The notes under the pieces: generated by a model
Databases searched by the model: none
Told to the model about the DNA's origin: nothing
The model's input: the letters and a program-made list of their open reading frames with translations, nothing else
Assembly: GCA_007449985.2 (NCBI GenBank)
Contig: VIIQ02000245.1
Span: forward strand, 28,141 to 92,140
Length of the DNA: 64,000 nucleotides
Direction: 5' to 3'
Source of the DNA: Desmodesmus armatus
Taxonomy: Eukaryota; Chlorophyta; Chlorophyceae; Sphaeropleales; Scenedesmaceae
Translations under genes and position numbers: made by a program
In this document: one piece after another, positions 12,930 through 26,152 of the stretch
Numbering within the stretch: position 1 is the stretch's first letter
Layout of the letters: each line of letters opens with the position of its first letter

Positions 12930-15900
12930 CTGACGCCAGCATTCTCCTGAATTCATGGGCATTGCGCTGCTGTGTAAGTGTTCAGCACCTGACTTGCAGT
13001 CTGAAGCTGCTTGCAAGCGTTGCAATTGTACTGCGCCTTTCAAAGCCATCCAGTGGATGGCTCCCGGCACTTCGGCAACACCTGACGCTGGTGGCAGTGC
13101 CTTGTCAATACCCTGTGTTGCATTGAGTCGCTGCAAAGCTGTAGGCACATCCGTTGCGGTGGCAAGCCTTGCTCGTGTGCTGGCCTCGGGGGGTTTCTGG
13201 GCGAGAGCTTCTGAAGCGTGTAGTACGTGAAGCTTGTATTACGTAAGAACTTGCAACAACACGGTTAGCTTCTCTAAAGCTTTTGAAAAGCGGCTTTGGC
13301 CACCTGTGCTGGTGTGTATTGGCCATGTGCGCCCTTGTGAAATGCAGGCCAAGTGTGGGTTTGCAGCAGGATGTTGTGGAGTTGAGTCCGCCTTCTCCCA
13401 CCAACCCCTGCCAGTCAAAGGTGCTGGCCAACATGACTTTTCAGCACCCAACCACACCGGCTGGCTAAGACCCAGCGCTGGTAAAGCCCCTTACACCATT
13501 TAGTTGCCTTGGAGCGACGACGCATCAACCAACATCAGCTACAAACATCAACATCATGAATTATCAAAATCAAATCATCATGGTCAGCAGCTGCAGCTGC
13601 TTCAGGCCACCGCACACCGACATGGCCACTTCAGGTCACTGTGTTCCAGTCACCTTGCCTGAAATCAATGGCATACAGAACCTTCGCGTTTCGCCTGATG
13701 CGTCGCTCAAATTTGCGGCCTGCGCCCGCGTCGACGCAATCGCAGTTATCACCAATCGCTGCATGCCGCCAAAAAAAGAACGAAAGGCTTATCACCGATT
13801 ATCTCCAGTCACCCATCGCTGCACGCCACAAAGAACTCATGACCAATCACAAATCGCTGCACGCCGCCAACAGACACAATAACGACTCAACTGACCTATC
13901 GCTGCACGGTGCCAACAGAAACACCCTGAGCACACGGCGCATCCTGCCCTAACACATAAAAACTAAGCAAACTGCCGAAATTTGATCCATGCTGTCATTC
14001 TCCATCGCGCTTTCCTCAGGCTTCAGCCACACGCGCATTCAGCGCACTTGGCGGCCTTCAACGCACTCCCCGGCCAAGACTACCCATGCCCACCATGCCC
14101 AATGCTGAACAGCCCGCTGACCCAACCCATGCTGCACGCCGTGCAAAACACCACCACACAAGTGATTGCCGATGGTGCTGATATCACCCAGCGAACATGC
14201 CCATCAGCCTACGGTAGGCCGTTGTGGTGCCCCCAGCACTGCGCGGCGCTCTGCATCAAGTCGCCGGCAACACGATCTGCCGTGCAACATTGTCACAAGC
14301 AGCTGCATCGGGATTCATGTTGTCATCATTCCTGACATGTCAGCCAGGAGACACACGCACACAACGCCAAACGCCACGACCAGATATCACTAGCATAGTG
14401 GCACGGGGCAATGTTCCCCTACTGGGCATGCTTTGGCCCAAGCTGACGCGAAACCAGCAGTACGTAGGTTCGTACTGGTTGCCAGTACTGGGATGCACAC
14501 GATTAGCGCCAGCAGAAAAAGTCGCGCGACTTCCAGTACCCCGAACGGGCAACTGCCGCCACATGGTCGCTGTCCACATTATCCTTGGCGTTTGCTGCCA
14601 TAAGATCGGAGTCTGGTGTGTCCTCCCGCCGCACGAAGCAGCAGGCAGGGTGGTGGAACTGCAGGGCACAGAGCCCGTCGATGCACTTTCCACCACACTT
14701 GGGCCACCTGACCCCGTAGGAGGGCTGTCCAGTGAGCCATGCAGCAGCTTGGTCGGCAGATGCAGGCACCGCAGCGTCTGGGAGCTGGGCCGTCTCTGTT
14801 GAATTGGCGGCAGCTTGCATGGCAGCTGAGTAGTATCCCCGCGGGCGTGGAAGAGATGGATGCCTGCAGCAAAAGCACACCACATTTGTGATTAAGCTTT
14901 CACGCTAGGGTGCAATCCTGGTGCATCGTCCTTGCATTCTTCCTTTGCTTACAGGCTGTCAATTTCACAGATAGCACGGTCACTTGCAACGTGAAGCAAG
15001 GTGCCTCCTGGGATGGATGCACCGCCGGCATCTGAGATAACTCGCTGGTTTGCAGGTATCAATGAGCACCGTAGCTTGATGAACAACACCCACCACACAT
15101 AGCCTGCATCCTTGCTTACCATGGGCAGTAAGCACCGTTTGGTCTGGTTGACGGGGGGCAGCCTGCGCTGACACCAGTGCAGAAGGCTTCCGCACTGCAA
15201 GCTGATGCAGATCTGCAACAGGCACATACAGCAGCAGCAGCACAAGTAAGGATGCTCAGCAGCAGCCTTGTTCAGCAGCAGCACCAGCAGCATCAATACC
15301 AGCAGCAACACCAGCTGCCGCTATTGGACAGGGGGGTTGCATGCAAACTTTCACCTGGCAAGGAGCGAGGTGCTGGCTTGAGACTGAGGCTAATTGCGCA
15401 GCATGAGTCGTACTGCAGCATCCTGCTGACATGTGCTGTACCTCCACAGCACAGACATGCACCTGCAGGATGTCGTGTTGGGGGAAAACGCGTTGTCGCT
15501 GCAGCATTCGCCCTCGGTACACTGCATTGGCAACGGCAGGGGCAGGGGCAGCACAAGCCATGCATCTTCGGCCTGATGTGTATGGTAATCTCATATTTAG
15601 GTAGCTGTACAGCCCTGTCCAGGCTGTTGCACAAGCCTGCATAACAGACCATGATCAGACATGTTGTCTGTGCCGCAGTGTAACACCGCCTTGCTGTATC
15701 TGGCAACCAAGATGCCACCAGCCATGGAAACACTTCAAAAACTCACCTGGGGGATGTCCAGCTCAACGATGAAGCTGCGCGTCCGAAAAGGTACCCCTGT
15801 AATGAGCTTCGGGACAAGAATGCTGAGTGTGTCGTTGGTCAGGCTGGCTGCAATGGTCAGGCCCAAGGTGGTGTTGAAGTCATCCTGGATGACTCTGAAC

Positions 15901-17390
15901 CGTCCATTGGCTTGGACAAATGCTTCACTGGTGAGGATGTAAGCAAGAGCTTCAGCATCATCAGTGGCGTACGTCAATGTGATGCGCCCAAAGGTCTGCA
16001 CATCGAGTGTGAATTCTTCTAAACCTTCGATATATGCAAACTCTGTCCAACTGTCCAGGACAGGTATGTCATTAGGGGGACACTCCCGAGTTCCCAAATC
16101 CTGTATCTGGCACCCCGCCAAATGCGCCGGCAATATCTGGGTCCCAGAAGTTGATGCCTCCAAACAACATCACTCCAGAGACAGTGGCTCCCTCCAGGGG
16201 CCCTGGGCTGCTGGCAGCTTGCATCACTTGAACATCTCCTGCTGCCTTGGACGGCAGCATGGTGTTGGGCGGGTGGTGGGCCCCGCCTGCCCCTGCAGCA
16301 CCTCCTGTGGACAGCATCAGCAACATACATCAACAGCAAAGGGGTAAGAACAATTCACGCACTGAAGTTGTGTCGATTGTGGTGCACTAGCAGTGCCCCA
16401 GCAACATTCGAACAGAGCAGAAGCAGTAGTGCCTGCAGGTACTACTGTAGTGCCTACAGCACAGGACGTCATGCACCAACAGCACCCAATCACCTTCACT
16501 CTTGTTGAAATAAGGACCTTTAGCTCCTGTTCGTGCGGTTGCTTCAGCCATGCAGAGCAGGGTGAGCAGGGCGCAGCACAGGACCGCGCGTCTGTACTGA
16601 GCCATGGTAGACAGGCGCTGCAATGACGCTGTAAGCAGCCTGTTGAAGCTAGTACTGTGTAAGATAACCAGCTTACAGTGCAGACTGCAGTGCTGCTGCT
16701 CTGAGCAGTACACCTATCGCGAAAAGCAAAGCAAGTGTTATCCATTGCCATGCGGGCTATGTATACCGCTTGGATGTAATCGACGTCAAAACCAAAAAAA
16801 ACGCTGTGGTGAAATTGAAAGGGCACCGTCACCAAGGAAATCGTTTTGTACTTAGTGCATATTGTGCTTTCTCCAGGAATGTGGTCGCATGTTCTCGCAT
16901 GTTACATCCTGAGCTAGCTCGATGATACAAATATACCCTTCTCAGCAGCAGCGGTGCGACGATATGATGGTTTCAAGCGTACGCACTGTCAAACGTCGAC
17001 CCAGGTTCTTTACGAGAACACTCTGCCACCCTTGTTTCGTGAAAATTTCTTGCAATGTCCCTTCAAGGCTTGAGGGTCCAAATCAACCTGTACTTAGCTA
17101 GTATGTATGGTTATACCAAAAGCATTGGTGATTTGTCACACTCATCCCGCATAAACCGCCTGATCAGTCCTTGCTTCACCTGCCAGGGCTCAAGTGTATG
17201 CCACTTGTACATCCCTGATCAGGGGCCTCAGCATTCCCTGGCAGCGCCCTGCAGCTGGGTTGCACTGCAACATGGACAACATGAAACAATCGCGGTTTGA
17301 GGTAACATTTGATGGCACTTTGATCACAGTGAAAGGACACGCAAGAGCTGTCAGAGCAATCTCAGCACTGCAGCACTGCACAACGCAAGG
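12930..17390 (-). repeat. left arm of a large inverted duplication
   Basis: This block matches 46430-52300 in reverse complement, piecewise and in order. 12970-13060 pairs with 52180-52280. 13735-13925 pairs with 51300-51490, both with a minisatellite containing ATCGCTGCA. 14061-14160 pairs with 51060-51150. 14503-14863 pairs with 50097-50457. 15463-16605 pairs with 47225-48588. 16880-17110 pairs with 46800-47000. 17150-17390 pairs with 46430-46740. The copies are diverged, with indels and different numbers of exons. The arms lie about 29 kb apart. Confidence 0.85.
14503..16605 (-). pseudogene. damaged paralogue of the secreted disintegrin-like gene
   Basis: Recognisable exons are 16605-16494 (signal peptide, MAQYRRAV start), 16304-15747 (large N-terminal domain), 15521-15463 (CC-type half module), 15212-15120 (93-bp Cys-rich module) and 14863-14503 (C-terminal domain, TAA). 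Exon 2 has five C where the intact paralogue has seven (16075-16079), which shifts the frame after GFGNSGVSP. Only one 93-bp module remains, against three in the paralogue. The exons corresponding to 49797-49906 and 49949-50030 are missing or unrecognisable in phase; a weakly similar stretch lies at 14955-15040. Splice sites of the surviving exons look usable. It is probably a pseudogene, though the C-run shift could be a sequencing error. Confidence 0.75.
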
Positions 17391-17961
17391 CAGCCCGGCC
17401 TCAACTCAGCTTATGGGGCCCATGATACATTGCTTTTGTTTGAATCTAGATGAATTTGTCCAGCTGCCGCTGGTGTATCACAATGTTGGGCGGTACATGC
17501 AGTGTCGCACGGCACGCTGTGCTGCTTGTGGTGATGATGGTGTCACCCTTTCATGCTGAACATCCTGCCTGTACTGGCCTTGTGGTGACACATGCACAAC
17601 AAGGCATTTGTTGGCCATGGTGGCACCGCTGCTGCTATTGTGGTTTTGCAAGCAACGTCTGCTGCTGCTGCGGCAGCGGCTGCGGCTGCCGCCATTCCTC
17701 TGCTGCTGCTGCTGCTGCCGCTTCTACTGCTGCTGCTGCTGCTGCTTGCCGCTGCAACTTTTGCTGCTACTGTTGCTGAATGGTGAAGCTGGGACATGCT
17801 GGCTGGGTTGCTGGGCAGCTGCAGGTGCTGGTAGCTGCCAGGTGTGCCGCTCCGCATTTCCTCATGGTAGCTGTCCCTAGCAGGGCTGCATGTTAAAGCG
17901 GGCCGGGTTATGCTGTTGATGGCCTCAGTGAGACCGCACTCAGTTGACATAGTAGACAACA

Positions 17962-20900
17962 TTACAACTCGTCGCGTAGTTCATCTGCCTGCTCCGACAG
18001 TCGCTGAATCTCAAGTTCAATCGCGTGCAGCCGCTGCTCCCGCCATCGCAGCATCAGCGCCAAAATCTGCCCATCGGGATCGGCCTGTGCGTCTGTCTCG
18101 ATCGCGTATATGCTCGCGTCAGCTTTCCGCAACTGCTTCAGCTTCTGCGAGAGCCGCTCCACTTCCTGCCTAACCTCCTCAATGCTCCCTGCACAGCATC
18201 AGCGCCGCGGTTCCCAATCAGTTAGTGGCAAGCTCGGCCCTTGTACACTGTACAAATGGGCCATATGCTTTGGCTCCTGAAAGAACAGTCAGGCTCGGCC
18301 CTGGATTAGGATTATACAACAGCAGCCTGCACATGTCCACAACACACCAAACCACAGTGCACTTCCGGCAGTGCAGTCAGATGCAGCAATGTCCCTTTTC
18401 AATGCTCTTATTGAACCGTTCAGTGCTGAGCAGCCAGCACGACTACTGTACACGCAATCTGTCCCAGCGAGCATGGTGGGTACATGCTCTCTTCTGTGAG
18501 CGTTGCCTGACAGCCCATCCCCATTTTTGCCGGCACGAGCCATGAAACTCGACCCCTACTAGTAAGCACCACCGCCCCCACCCCCACCTGTGAATTTGTT
18601 GGGCAGAGCCTGGCCCCAAGTGTAGTAGGGTTTGTCCCAGACCTGGTCATACTCCTGGCTGTGCTCTGGACGGTCCATCATGCTTAGCTCCTGCTCGATA
18701 GGCCCCGTCTGTTCACAATCAAAGCAGCAGTGAGGTGCGGGAGCAGCAGGACGCTCAGCACACACTGGCAGCAAGCTGAGTAAGAAAACTGAGTAAGATG
18801 GCATCTACAAACGAGACACTTATGTCTCCACCACATCTGCGCAGGTGTTTGCATGCACTACATGTTGTGAGGTCCACCATGCTCAACTCCTGCTTGAACT
18901 TGTACACCCCAACTGGTGACATTCAGAGCAGCAGCAGCGGGATGTGGGAGCAGCAGGATGTGAGGTATGAGGGAGTGACAGCAGAGAGTCTGGGTGATGC
19001 AGCGGCAGCTCCATCCCCTTTCAGTCACACAGTCACAGCGAATGGCAAATAATTTTGACGGAACCCCACCCACCTGCAAGTACCCGTACTGCAGCAATGC
19101 ATTGTCCTGCAGCAGCAGACCGTAGTTGTTGCAAAGCTCCATCCCCATAGCCACAGGGGTCTCAGCCCTCCACACCAAACACACACCGCTCACACCCCTG
19201 CTCTGAACAGCAGCATCCGACGCAGCGCCTTTCACAGGCACCACAACACCGCTTGCAAAGCTGGGCGGAACGTGGGGTGACAGGAGGCCTTCCTCTCGTT
19301 GCTTGTTGCCAAGGTCGGGATCGCAGGGCTCCAGTCGGTGGGTGTGTTGGCAGGCATTGTCGTGATTGGCCAGATCGACAATGGGGATCAGGACTTCTCT
19401 GTTCCCGTAGGCGAAGGTGCGGGTAGTCAACTGCAGCAGGAGAGGAGGGGAGGGGGTAGAGGGGGGGGGGTATGGTGGGGAAGGTTGTGGCTGTGCAGTG
19501 AGCAATGGGCCAGATCAGCAGGGTTGGCAGGCATTGTCGTGATTGGCCAGGTCGACGATTGGCACCAGGATTTTTTTGTTCCCGTAGAGATGGCGCGGGT
19601 AGTCAACTGCAGGGTAGGGGGGGGGGGCAAAAGGCAGGGTGAAGGAAAGAAGGTGCTTGAAGACAAGCAGGTGTGTTGGCAGGTGCTGCGATGGTTGGCC
19701 ACGTCTACAATGGCGCCAAGACCTATTTCTAGAACGTAGGAGAAGGTGGGGTAGTCAACTGCAACAGGGAGGAGGGGCAAGGGGGGGGGGGGGTAATGCG
19801 AGAGGTGCGGCGGCATCTTTCAGTGCACTAGTGTCGGAGGTCCCTGCCGGGGCTGGCACTTGGTGGTGCTAGGCACACCACTGAAAAATAAAACTACTGT
19901 GCTACTGGAATTGACGGCTGGCTTGCGCGTGATTTCGATCAACCCCACACCTGACCTGAGAGACTGGGGTACGACAAGTTGAAGGCCCTTCGAGGCACCC
20001 TCATTAGCCCTTGGCTCGTTGCCTTGTGCTGAGGTTGGGACCTTGTCCCCCAAATACTGTACTGTACTGTACTGTAATGGTGGTGAAGGTTGTGGCTGTG
20101 CAGTGAGCAATGGGGGCCAGAGCAGCGGAGTGGGGGCAGTCAAGTGATCATGATGGCTAAGCGTTGACGACAGTTGCAGCATGAGCTTGGGCCAATCATG
20201 CTCACGACTGTGACTACACCGCCCCGGGCGTGGCCCCTGTAGCCAGGTTTAACATAAGTGTTTAGCTAAACCCCAACCGGTTGATGTTTCAGCACCACCT
20301 GGTCACCAATTGCTGTCAGTCTCATGCAGTCATCAGTTCACCAGGGCCACTCCACGAGCACACAGTTGTGACCCCTTGCCCCCTCGCCCCCAACCCTACC
20401 TGCCCCCAAACCACACATACCTCCCGTCCTCTGAAATCCACCCCCTCTCCCCCCAAACACGTCCCAGCAGGGCACCCCATGTGTATGCAGAGACATGTTG
20501 ACAGCCAGGCCCAGCTGCCTGTATATGAGGTGGGTGGTGGTGTTTTGGGAGGGTGTGTGTGTGGGTGGTTGGAGGTGTCAACTTCGCCACACTCACCAGG
20601 ACCACCGTGCGCGCAGAGAGAGTCAACACCAGACCTGGCATGGCCTTGCACAAAGAGTGCCCACTGCAAGCAGCCTGGTTGAATGGAGCAAATGACGATG
20701 CAAGGGGCATGTCACAACAGCGCCTCCTCCCCCCTTCCGCGCGCCCCCCGCCCCCCCCCCCTCCTGCACACGTTTCACTCACTCACCAGGGCCACCCCAT
20801 GTGCACACAGGGAGGTGTTGACAGCCAGGCCCAGCTGTTTGTATGCCGGCTGCAGCAGCTGACAGTAATAGTTGGTGTTCTGCTGTATGTCGCGTATGGC

Positions 20901-22480
20901 CCTCTCCTGAACACACAGCACAATGTGACACACAAACATTTACATACGTGCGAGGTGAACACCGGGACAGCTGGGGGTAACATGTAGCAGCACAGCACAT
21001 GCAACACACAGCGTGACGTGGCACGCATTAAACGGCACCACAGCACAGCACAGCACAGCACCGCACAGCAAAGGGCGATGCTACCGGCCGCCATGCCACA
21101 CAAGCAGTCAGCTGGTGGCCACAACGCTGTGACACATGGACAGGATGTCCGGCATGAGAATGCTTATGGTGACGAGCATTTTTGGATAATTACGACGTCA
21201 ACGTACCGTGTTATTGTCCTGGACAATGGGCAAGTAGGCCTCGGGGATGAACTCCTTATTCACAACCTGACCCAGCTTGGGCAGAGAGCTGCAGGAAGCA
21301 ACCACAACACATTGCATTGTCACAACTTTGGATGGTTGATGCATTGGCTGGACAAGCTCCCTGTGCCTACATACCAACCAACCCGCACGCATCAGGGCCG
21401 CAAGCATGTCTTGTTTGTGGTTGGCAGGGAAGGGGGACTCGAGAGGTTTCTTGATGGTCGGGGAACAAGCCAGAGCTTTGTTTGCACTCTCCTGCTAGTC
21501 ACGCCTGATGCCTACCGGCTGCACTGGCAAACCTCCCACTGCCCCCCTCTCCCCTCCCCGGACCTTGGGAGCAAAGAAGCATGTGCTGCACGGGACACTT
21601 GCCTTGAACCCTGTGATATGGCCACACAGTCCAAGAAGAATAAGTGCCACCAGGTCCAAGCGTCATGCTCCCCTCCCCAGTTTCATCCTACTCCCCCCCC
21701 TCCCCAGACATCCTTGTGTTGTGCCCCCCCCTCCCCGCCCCCGGCCCCCGCGCTGGTAGGTGATGAGCACCCGCCAGTACCGGATGCATGCGCATGTCGA
21801 TGAGTGTCTCACACGACCACACAAACCCACCCCTCCCATTCCGCAATGCCACAGCGCCTGCTACGCCTGCTGCCCCCTTTACTAAAATCCCTTGATGTCC
21901 ACCTGAAGTAGGGCCATTGCCAGCACTGCATGCTGGTCAATGACTGTCTGACATGGCCACACAACCTCCTATCAATGCCTATGGCGCAAGCGCTTCCTAC
22001 GCCTGCTGCATCCATTGCTGAATACCATGATGCCTCACCTGAAACAGGGCTGCCAGAAGCTGCCTGGGTCTCCCATGACCACCCCCTCCCCCGCCCCCGC
22101 GCTGGTAGGTGTCGAGCCATTACCAGCACGGATGCATTGTAAGTGAGTGTTTGGCATGGTCACACAACCTACCCCTCCCCATTCCGCAATGCCACTGCGC
22201 ATGCTGCACCTGCTTCCCCCTATCCCACCACTGGCTTTCCAAGTGCTGTTTTACCCGGGACATGGTCATGCAGAAAGCCCTTACAGTGCTTGGCATGCAT
22301 ACACCACAACACCAGACCCCACGACGCAAGAGCTTGCTGCCCCTGCTGCCCATTTGCTGAAAACCGTGTTATCCCACCTGAAGTAGGGCTGCCAGAAGCT
22401 GCCTGGGTCTCCCATGTCCAACACCAACTGCGCCCCAGCAGACTGTGGTCGGGGCAGAACAAGAACACGACATTGCCATA

Positions 22481-22545
<65 letters not shown>

Positions 22546-25072
22546 AACCAGTCATGCCTTGCCACTCACTAGCCCTGTTGGCAATACCAGCGGCAAGCCA
22601 ATTGCAGTGCTGGGAGTGCTGGCATAGCATGCGCTGGCTTGTATAAGTGCATGTGGGGGTGGCAGGTCCTGGAGTGCTGCAGCGCGCTGCTGTGCAATAT
22701 GTGTTGTGAACCTGCTCTGCTGCCCCCCCCCCCCATCACCCACACAACCCCCGCCCCGTCTCCTCCCACCCCCCCTCTCCCCGTCAACCCCCCCCCCCCT
22801 CCCCACACCTCGTGCTGGCCTCCGACTGCGATCAATATTTTCGAGGCCACAATGATCATGCAGTGACAATCTCTCCCTACTACACCCAGTGTGATGCATG
22901 ACAAAAACATGTGCAAGCTGCTGAAAGTGTGACGCCCAGGTATGATTGACATGCAGCACACTGCACCGCGCTGCAGTGAGGGGTACAGCTGCTCCAACTG
23001 TCACGCATGGTAAGGTTGGTCAAGCAAAGCTCCCAGGCACAGCTGAAACGCAGCCCACTGCAATCGTGAAGGGGCGCTCAGTTGGAGGGCTGCCGTTCAG
23101 TTGAAAAGCGCCGAGCAGCAAACCACTGTGGTGGCATTGATGGCATGGCGCGCACTTGCATTGCATGGATGCCCCACTCGGCAACATATCATTACATCTG
23201 ACATGTGCAACAATGTTTGTGGAATGCGCACCTCAAAGCCCTGTCCCCATGTGTAGTTTGCTGCATATATCAGCTCCACTGGGAGACTGGCCAGCACATC
23301 ACCTGGCAGGCAGCAGCAGCAGCAGCAGCACCGACAGGCATTAAGTGACGCTGCCGCTGCAACCACGTCACCGCTGTTGTTGCCAAGTGTGCTGCCGCGG
23401 AGCCGCTCCTGCTGCTGCTGCTGCTGCTGGCCTACTATTGTTGCGTTGCAACAGCCGCCACTGCTGACGCTGCAATACTCTCTGCTGCAAGTGCTGCCCC
23501 TGCTGCCCTTGCTGATGCTGCGCGCTGCCGCTACTTCTGTACCTGGGCTGTGTACGCTGTGTTGCGCTGCGTCAGCCACCCCTGCTGATGCTGTTGGGCT
23601 GCTCCACTGCTGCCGCTGCCGCCAATCTGCTGTTGCTGTGCTGCCGCCGCGATGGCTGCTGCAGCTGCATTGCTGTCACTGCCGCCGCCCGGTCTGCTTC
23701 AAGCTGTGCGCTACCGTTGCCACGTCCGCTGCCGCTCTGCACTGCCCTGTGCTGCTGGTGCTGCCTGCCCCGGGTGCCCTTGCTGCCGCTGCGCTGCTTG
23801 TGCTCCTGTTGTTGGTCTGTGCACACTGTGTTGCGCTGCGTCAGTCACCCCTGCTGCTCCTGCTGCACTGCCCTCTGCTGCTAGTGCTGCCCTGCTGCTG
23901 CTGCGCTGCGCTGCTGGTGCTCCTGTCACTGGGCTGCACCTCTGCTGTCTGCTGTGCATCTGACAGCTGTCACAGCCCAACAACAGGACTCAGGTGCGAA
24001 CAGCTCCCAGTAGCCCCTGCCATCAACTACTGTCCCGCAGCCGCTGCTGGTGCTGGTGCTGGTGCTGGTGCTGGTGCTGGTGCTGGTGCTGGTACTGGTG
24101 CTGGTGCTGGTGCTGGTGCTGGTGCTGGTGCTGGTGCTGGTGCTGGTGCTGGTGCTGGTGCTGGTGCTGCTGCTACTGCTGTTGCTGCTGCTGCTGTGCA
24201 TTCACACATCTTTCAGACATGCACACCCAGGTGCAAACAGCTGCCAGAAGCACCAGCTGCCACCCTCCGCACATACCTGGCAGGAGGTCTGATGCTGCAA
24301 AGGTGCCCCTGCCCTGCCCTGGAACGTCTCTGATAGCTGCATGCACCTGCAACAGCAGGGCAGACACAACAGCAGAAGGAGGGGGATCAGCAGTGCTGCT
24401 GCTGTTCTCCAGATACCGGCCTAGATGCTCGTGCAGCTGCTGTTGCTGCTGTTGCTGCTGCTGTTGCCATCACTGCTAGTGTCACTGCTGACACCTGGCC
24501 TGGAGTGCTTGTGCTGCTTGTGTGCTGCTTGTGTGCTGCTTGTGTGCTGCTGGTGTTGCGCATCAGCAGCACAGGCATGCATAGCCCGTATGGTTGGCAG
24601 GTGCTGCAGTGCTGTGCTCAGATTGCAGCCTCAGTCCGTCAGTCATGCCTCCCCCCTCCCGCCAACCACCACCATGCCGCTGCTGCTGCTACTGCTGCTC
24701 ACTACATTCCTCCATGAAGGAACCAACAGCTTGGGTTGATTGCAAATTGGAATGTGTGGATAGGACAGCAAAAGAGGCATACACAGCCACAGGCCTGAGC
24801 CTACTACACACCTGACCGCCGTTGCTTCGAACCCACGCCAGCAGAGCGTCTGAGGCTGCGTCATGCTGTCCGGGTAACCCGTGTGCATCGATGTCTTGCT
24901 GTCCTGCTGCTGCTGCTGCTGCTGTGACTCCGGGCCCTTTTGTTCCTGCTGCTGCTGTTGCTGTGGCGGGAACAGCCTGATGTGCAGCACCTGGCGTCTG
25001 CTTTGCTCCTTTGGTTTTGGATGTAAATGAGAAACCCTGTATCCAATACAAAGGTGAGGCGTCACTGCACAA
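17962..25072 (-). CDS. SET-domain protein, Rubisco-LSMT-like lysine methyltransferase class
   Basis: In-phase exons: 25072(start unresolved)-24812, 24346-24277, 23302-23232, one unresolved exon in 23100-22440, 22427-22378, 21288-21207, 20906-20787, 19430-19074, 18708-18588, 18188-17962. Order of signals: DALLAWVRSNGG and a GRGTFAASDLLPG motif (start of the SET fold), DMGDPGSFWQPYF, VDLANHDNAC (the SET NH motif) and MELCNNYG...NALLQYGYL (the C-SET tyrosine region). A basic/acidic coiled-coil tail of about 70 residues closes the protein. The class uses S-adenosylmethionine to methylate lysines of Rubisco, aldolase, histones or ribosomal proteins; the substrate here is unknown. The N terminus contains Ala/Gln runs, and its true ATG was not found. 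Three of its exons are echoed in tandem in the introns. Confidence 0.8.
19345..19770 (-). repeat. tandem triplication of the SET NH-motif exon start
   Basis: Three copies of about 90 bases each begin at acceptors near 19430, 19603 and 19760. Shared plus-strand phrases are GTTGGCAGG, GATTGGCCA and GGTAGTCAACTGCA. Only the copy at 19345-19430 keeps VDLANHDNAC in frame with the downstream coding sequence. The second copy is frameshifted and the third is diverged (VDVANHRSTC). Confidence 0.85.
20480..20860 (-). repeat. echoes of the SET exon ending at 20787
   Basis: The phrase GACAGCCAGGCCCAGCTG with flanking CACCAT/GTG sequence occurs at about 20500 and 20820. A further degenerate version lies near 20590-20660. 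Only 20787-20906 is complete and in phase with its neighbours. Confidence 0.75.
21720..22430 (-). repeat. about 345-bp tandem duplication around the SET FWQPYF exon
   Basis: The phrase CAGAAGCTGCCTGGGTCTCC occurs at about 22050 and 22395. CGCGCTGGTAGGTG occurs at about 21750 and 22100. GGCATGGTCACACAACCT versus ACATGGCCACACAACCT also repeats. Only the copy at 22378-22427 has both an acceptor and a donor; the copy at 22031-22075 lacks an acceptor. Joining 22378 to 21288 gives a sensible SFWQPYFSSLPKLGQ. Confidence 0.8.
22485..22541 (+). repeat. (CAG)n microsatellite, about 19 units
   Basis: A pure CAG run in an intron of the SET gene (CTG in sense). It lies about 60 bases upstream, in the gene's sense, of the FWQPYF exon. 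Confidence 0.95.
24046..24170 (+). repeat. (GCTGGT)n hexanucleotide array, about 20 units
   Basis: A nearly perfect array in an intron of the SET gene, with one unit reading GCTGGTACTGGT. It reads Pro-Ala or Gly-Ala in several frames, but no splice or phase evidence makes it coding. Confidence 0.95.
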
Positions 25073-26152
25073 GCGATGCCTGATTTTTCCGAGGGACCAA
25101 TGCTTTCTGATTGATGATCCAGCTGGGTTATTGCCATGCTGGTATGTGCTTCACCTGCACGTTGACTGGCAGCAGCACCAATAGCAGGCCAATGATAATG
25201 GATATCAGTACTTTGTTTGCCACATTGGTGCCTGTGCAACCCGCTTCAACCATTAGAGAGTATGAAAGAGATCAGTCGTGGGGCAAATGATCTGCACAAC
25301 CAGCTGTCTCGTCTAGACACATAGCAATGCCGTTACGTGCACTATCATGGTATGTTTGTGTCAGCGGACAACCGAACAATACCTGCAAGGGTCATGTGCA
25401 CGGATCATGGAACATGAAACCGTGCCGTGCGTAGAGCGTACAGCACGCGACATGGAGCTGTCGAATACCTTCACAAAACAACATATGTATGTATCATGCA
25501 TCTTCGAATCACATGAAGACTGTGCTGGCATTTGCTCATGTACATGCTGGCCGGCCAGCTGGCCGAGGCCTCATCATGACGTTTTTGCAGAGCTCATGCT
25601 CAAACAACAGACTGTACAGCTATATACCTGCTTTCAAGCGCCCGGACGCAGCCAGGCAGCAATAGGGGAGGGACCTGTAGGGGGCCGGAAGTGACCGGAA
25701 GAAGTGCCACGAGCAAAGCCGGTCAACCATCTCGTTACAAATGCGCCCTCGCACAGCACACAGAAGCATAGTCTAAGACCAAAAAGCACTTACAGCCGCT
25801 CCACGCTGTTAACATTGCTTCCTGAATTTGTCAACCGGAGACCACTCGTCTGATCGCTGCTACGGGCGTTTCACAGGTGAGAGGTGGCCTCAGATATCTT
25901 TATCTATACACATTGCGTCATTGGGAAATGCTTGCGCGGCCTGATGTGTCTACCACTCTGTTCAAACCACTGCAACTGCTCCATCCCCAGTATCAAATCA
26001 GCAGCCACCCGTTCCCCTGCTCAAACGCATCTGCAGCCTCTATGTTTGCATGTCTCCGACTTGTTGCTGCACTTCCAGGCCATTATAGCGCAATCACCAC
26101 CCCTCCCTCCATCCCTTCTGCTGCTGCAGGACAATCACCAGCTGACCCCACA
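25073..26152. other. intergenic between divergent genes
   Basis: No gene recognised. It should hold the SET gene start and promoter (right-facing end) and the promoter of the 26153 gene. A palindromic patch, GGCCGGCCAGCTGGCC, lies near 25551-25566. Confidence 0.4.

Noticed and set aside
21018..21803. 261-codon plus-strand open frame
   Set aside because: Antisense shadow of SET exon 21288-21207 and its introns; His/Pro-rich with no recognisable fold.
24046..24170. Coding Pro-Ala or Gly-Ala repeat domain
   Set aside because: Lies between in-phase SET exons 24277 and 23302; including it breaks the phase.
23377..24333. 318-codon plus-strand open frame rich in Leu, Cys, Ala
   Set aside because: Antisense to the SET gene, made of GCTG/CTG-type low complexity and the GCTGGT array; no domain and no splice support.
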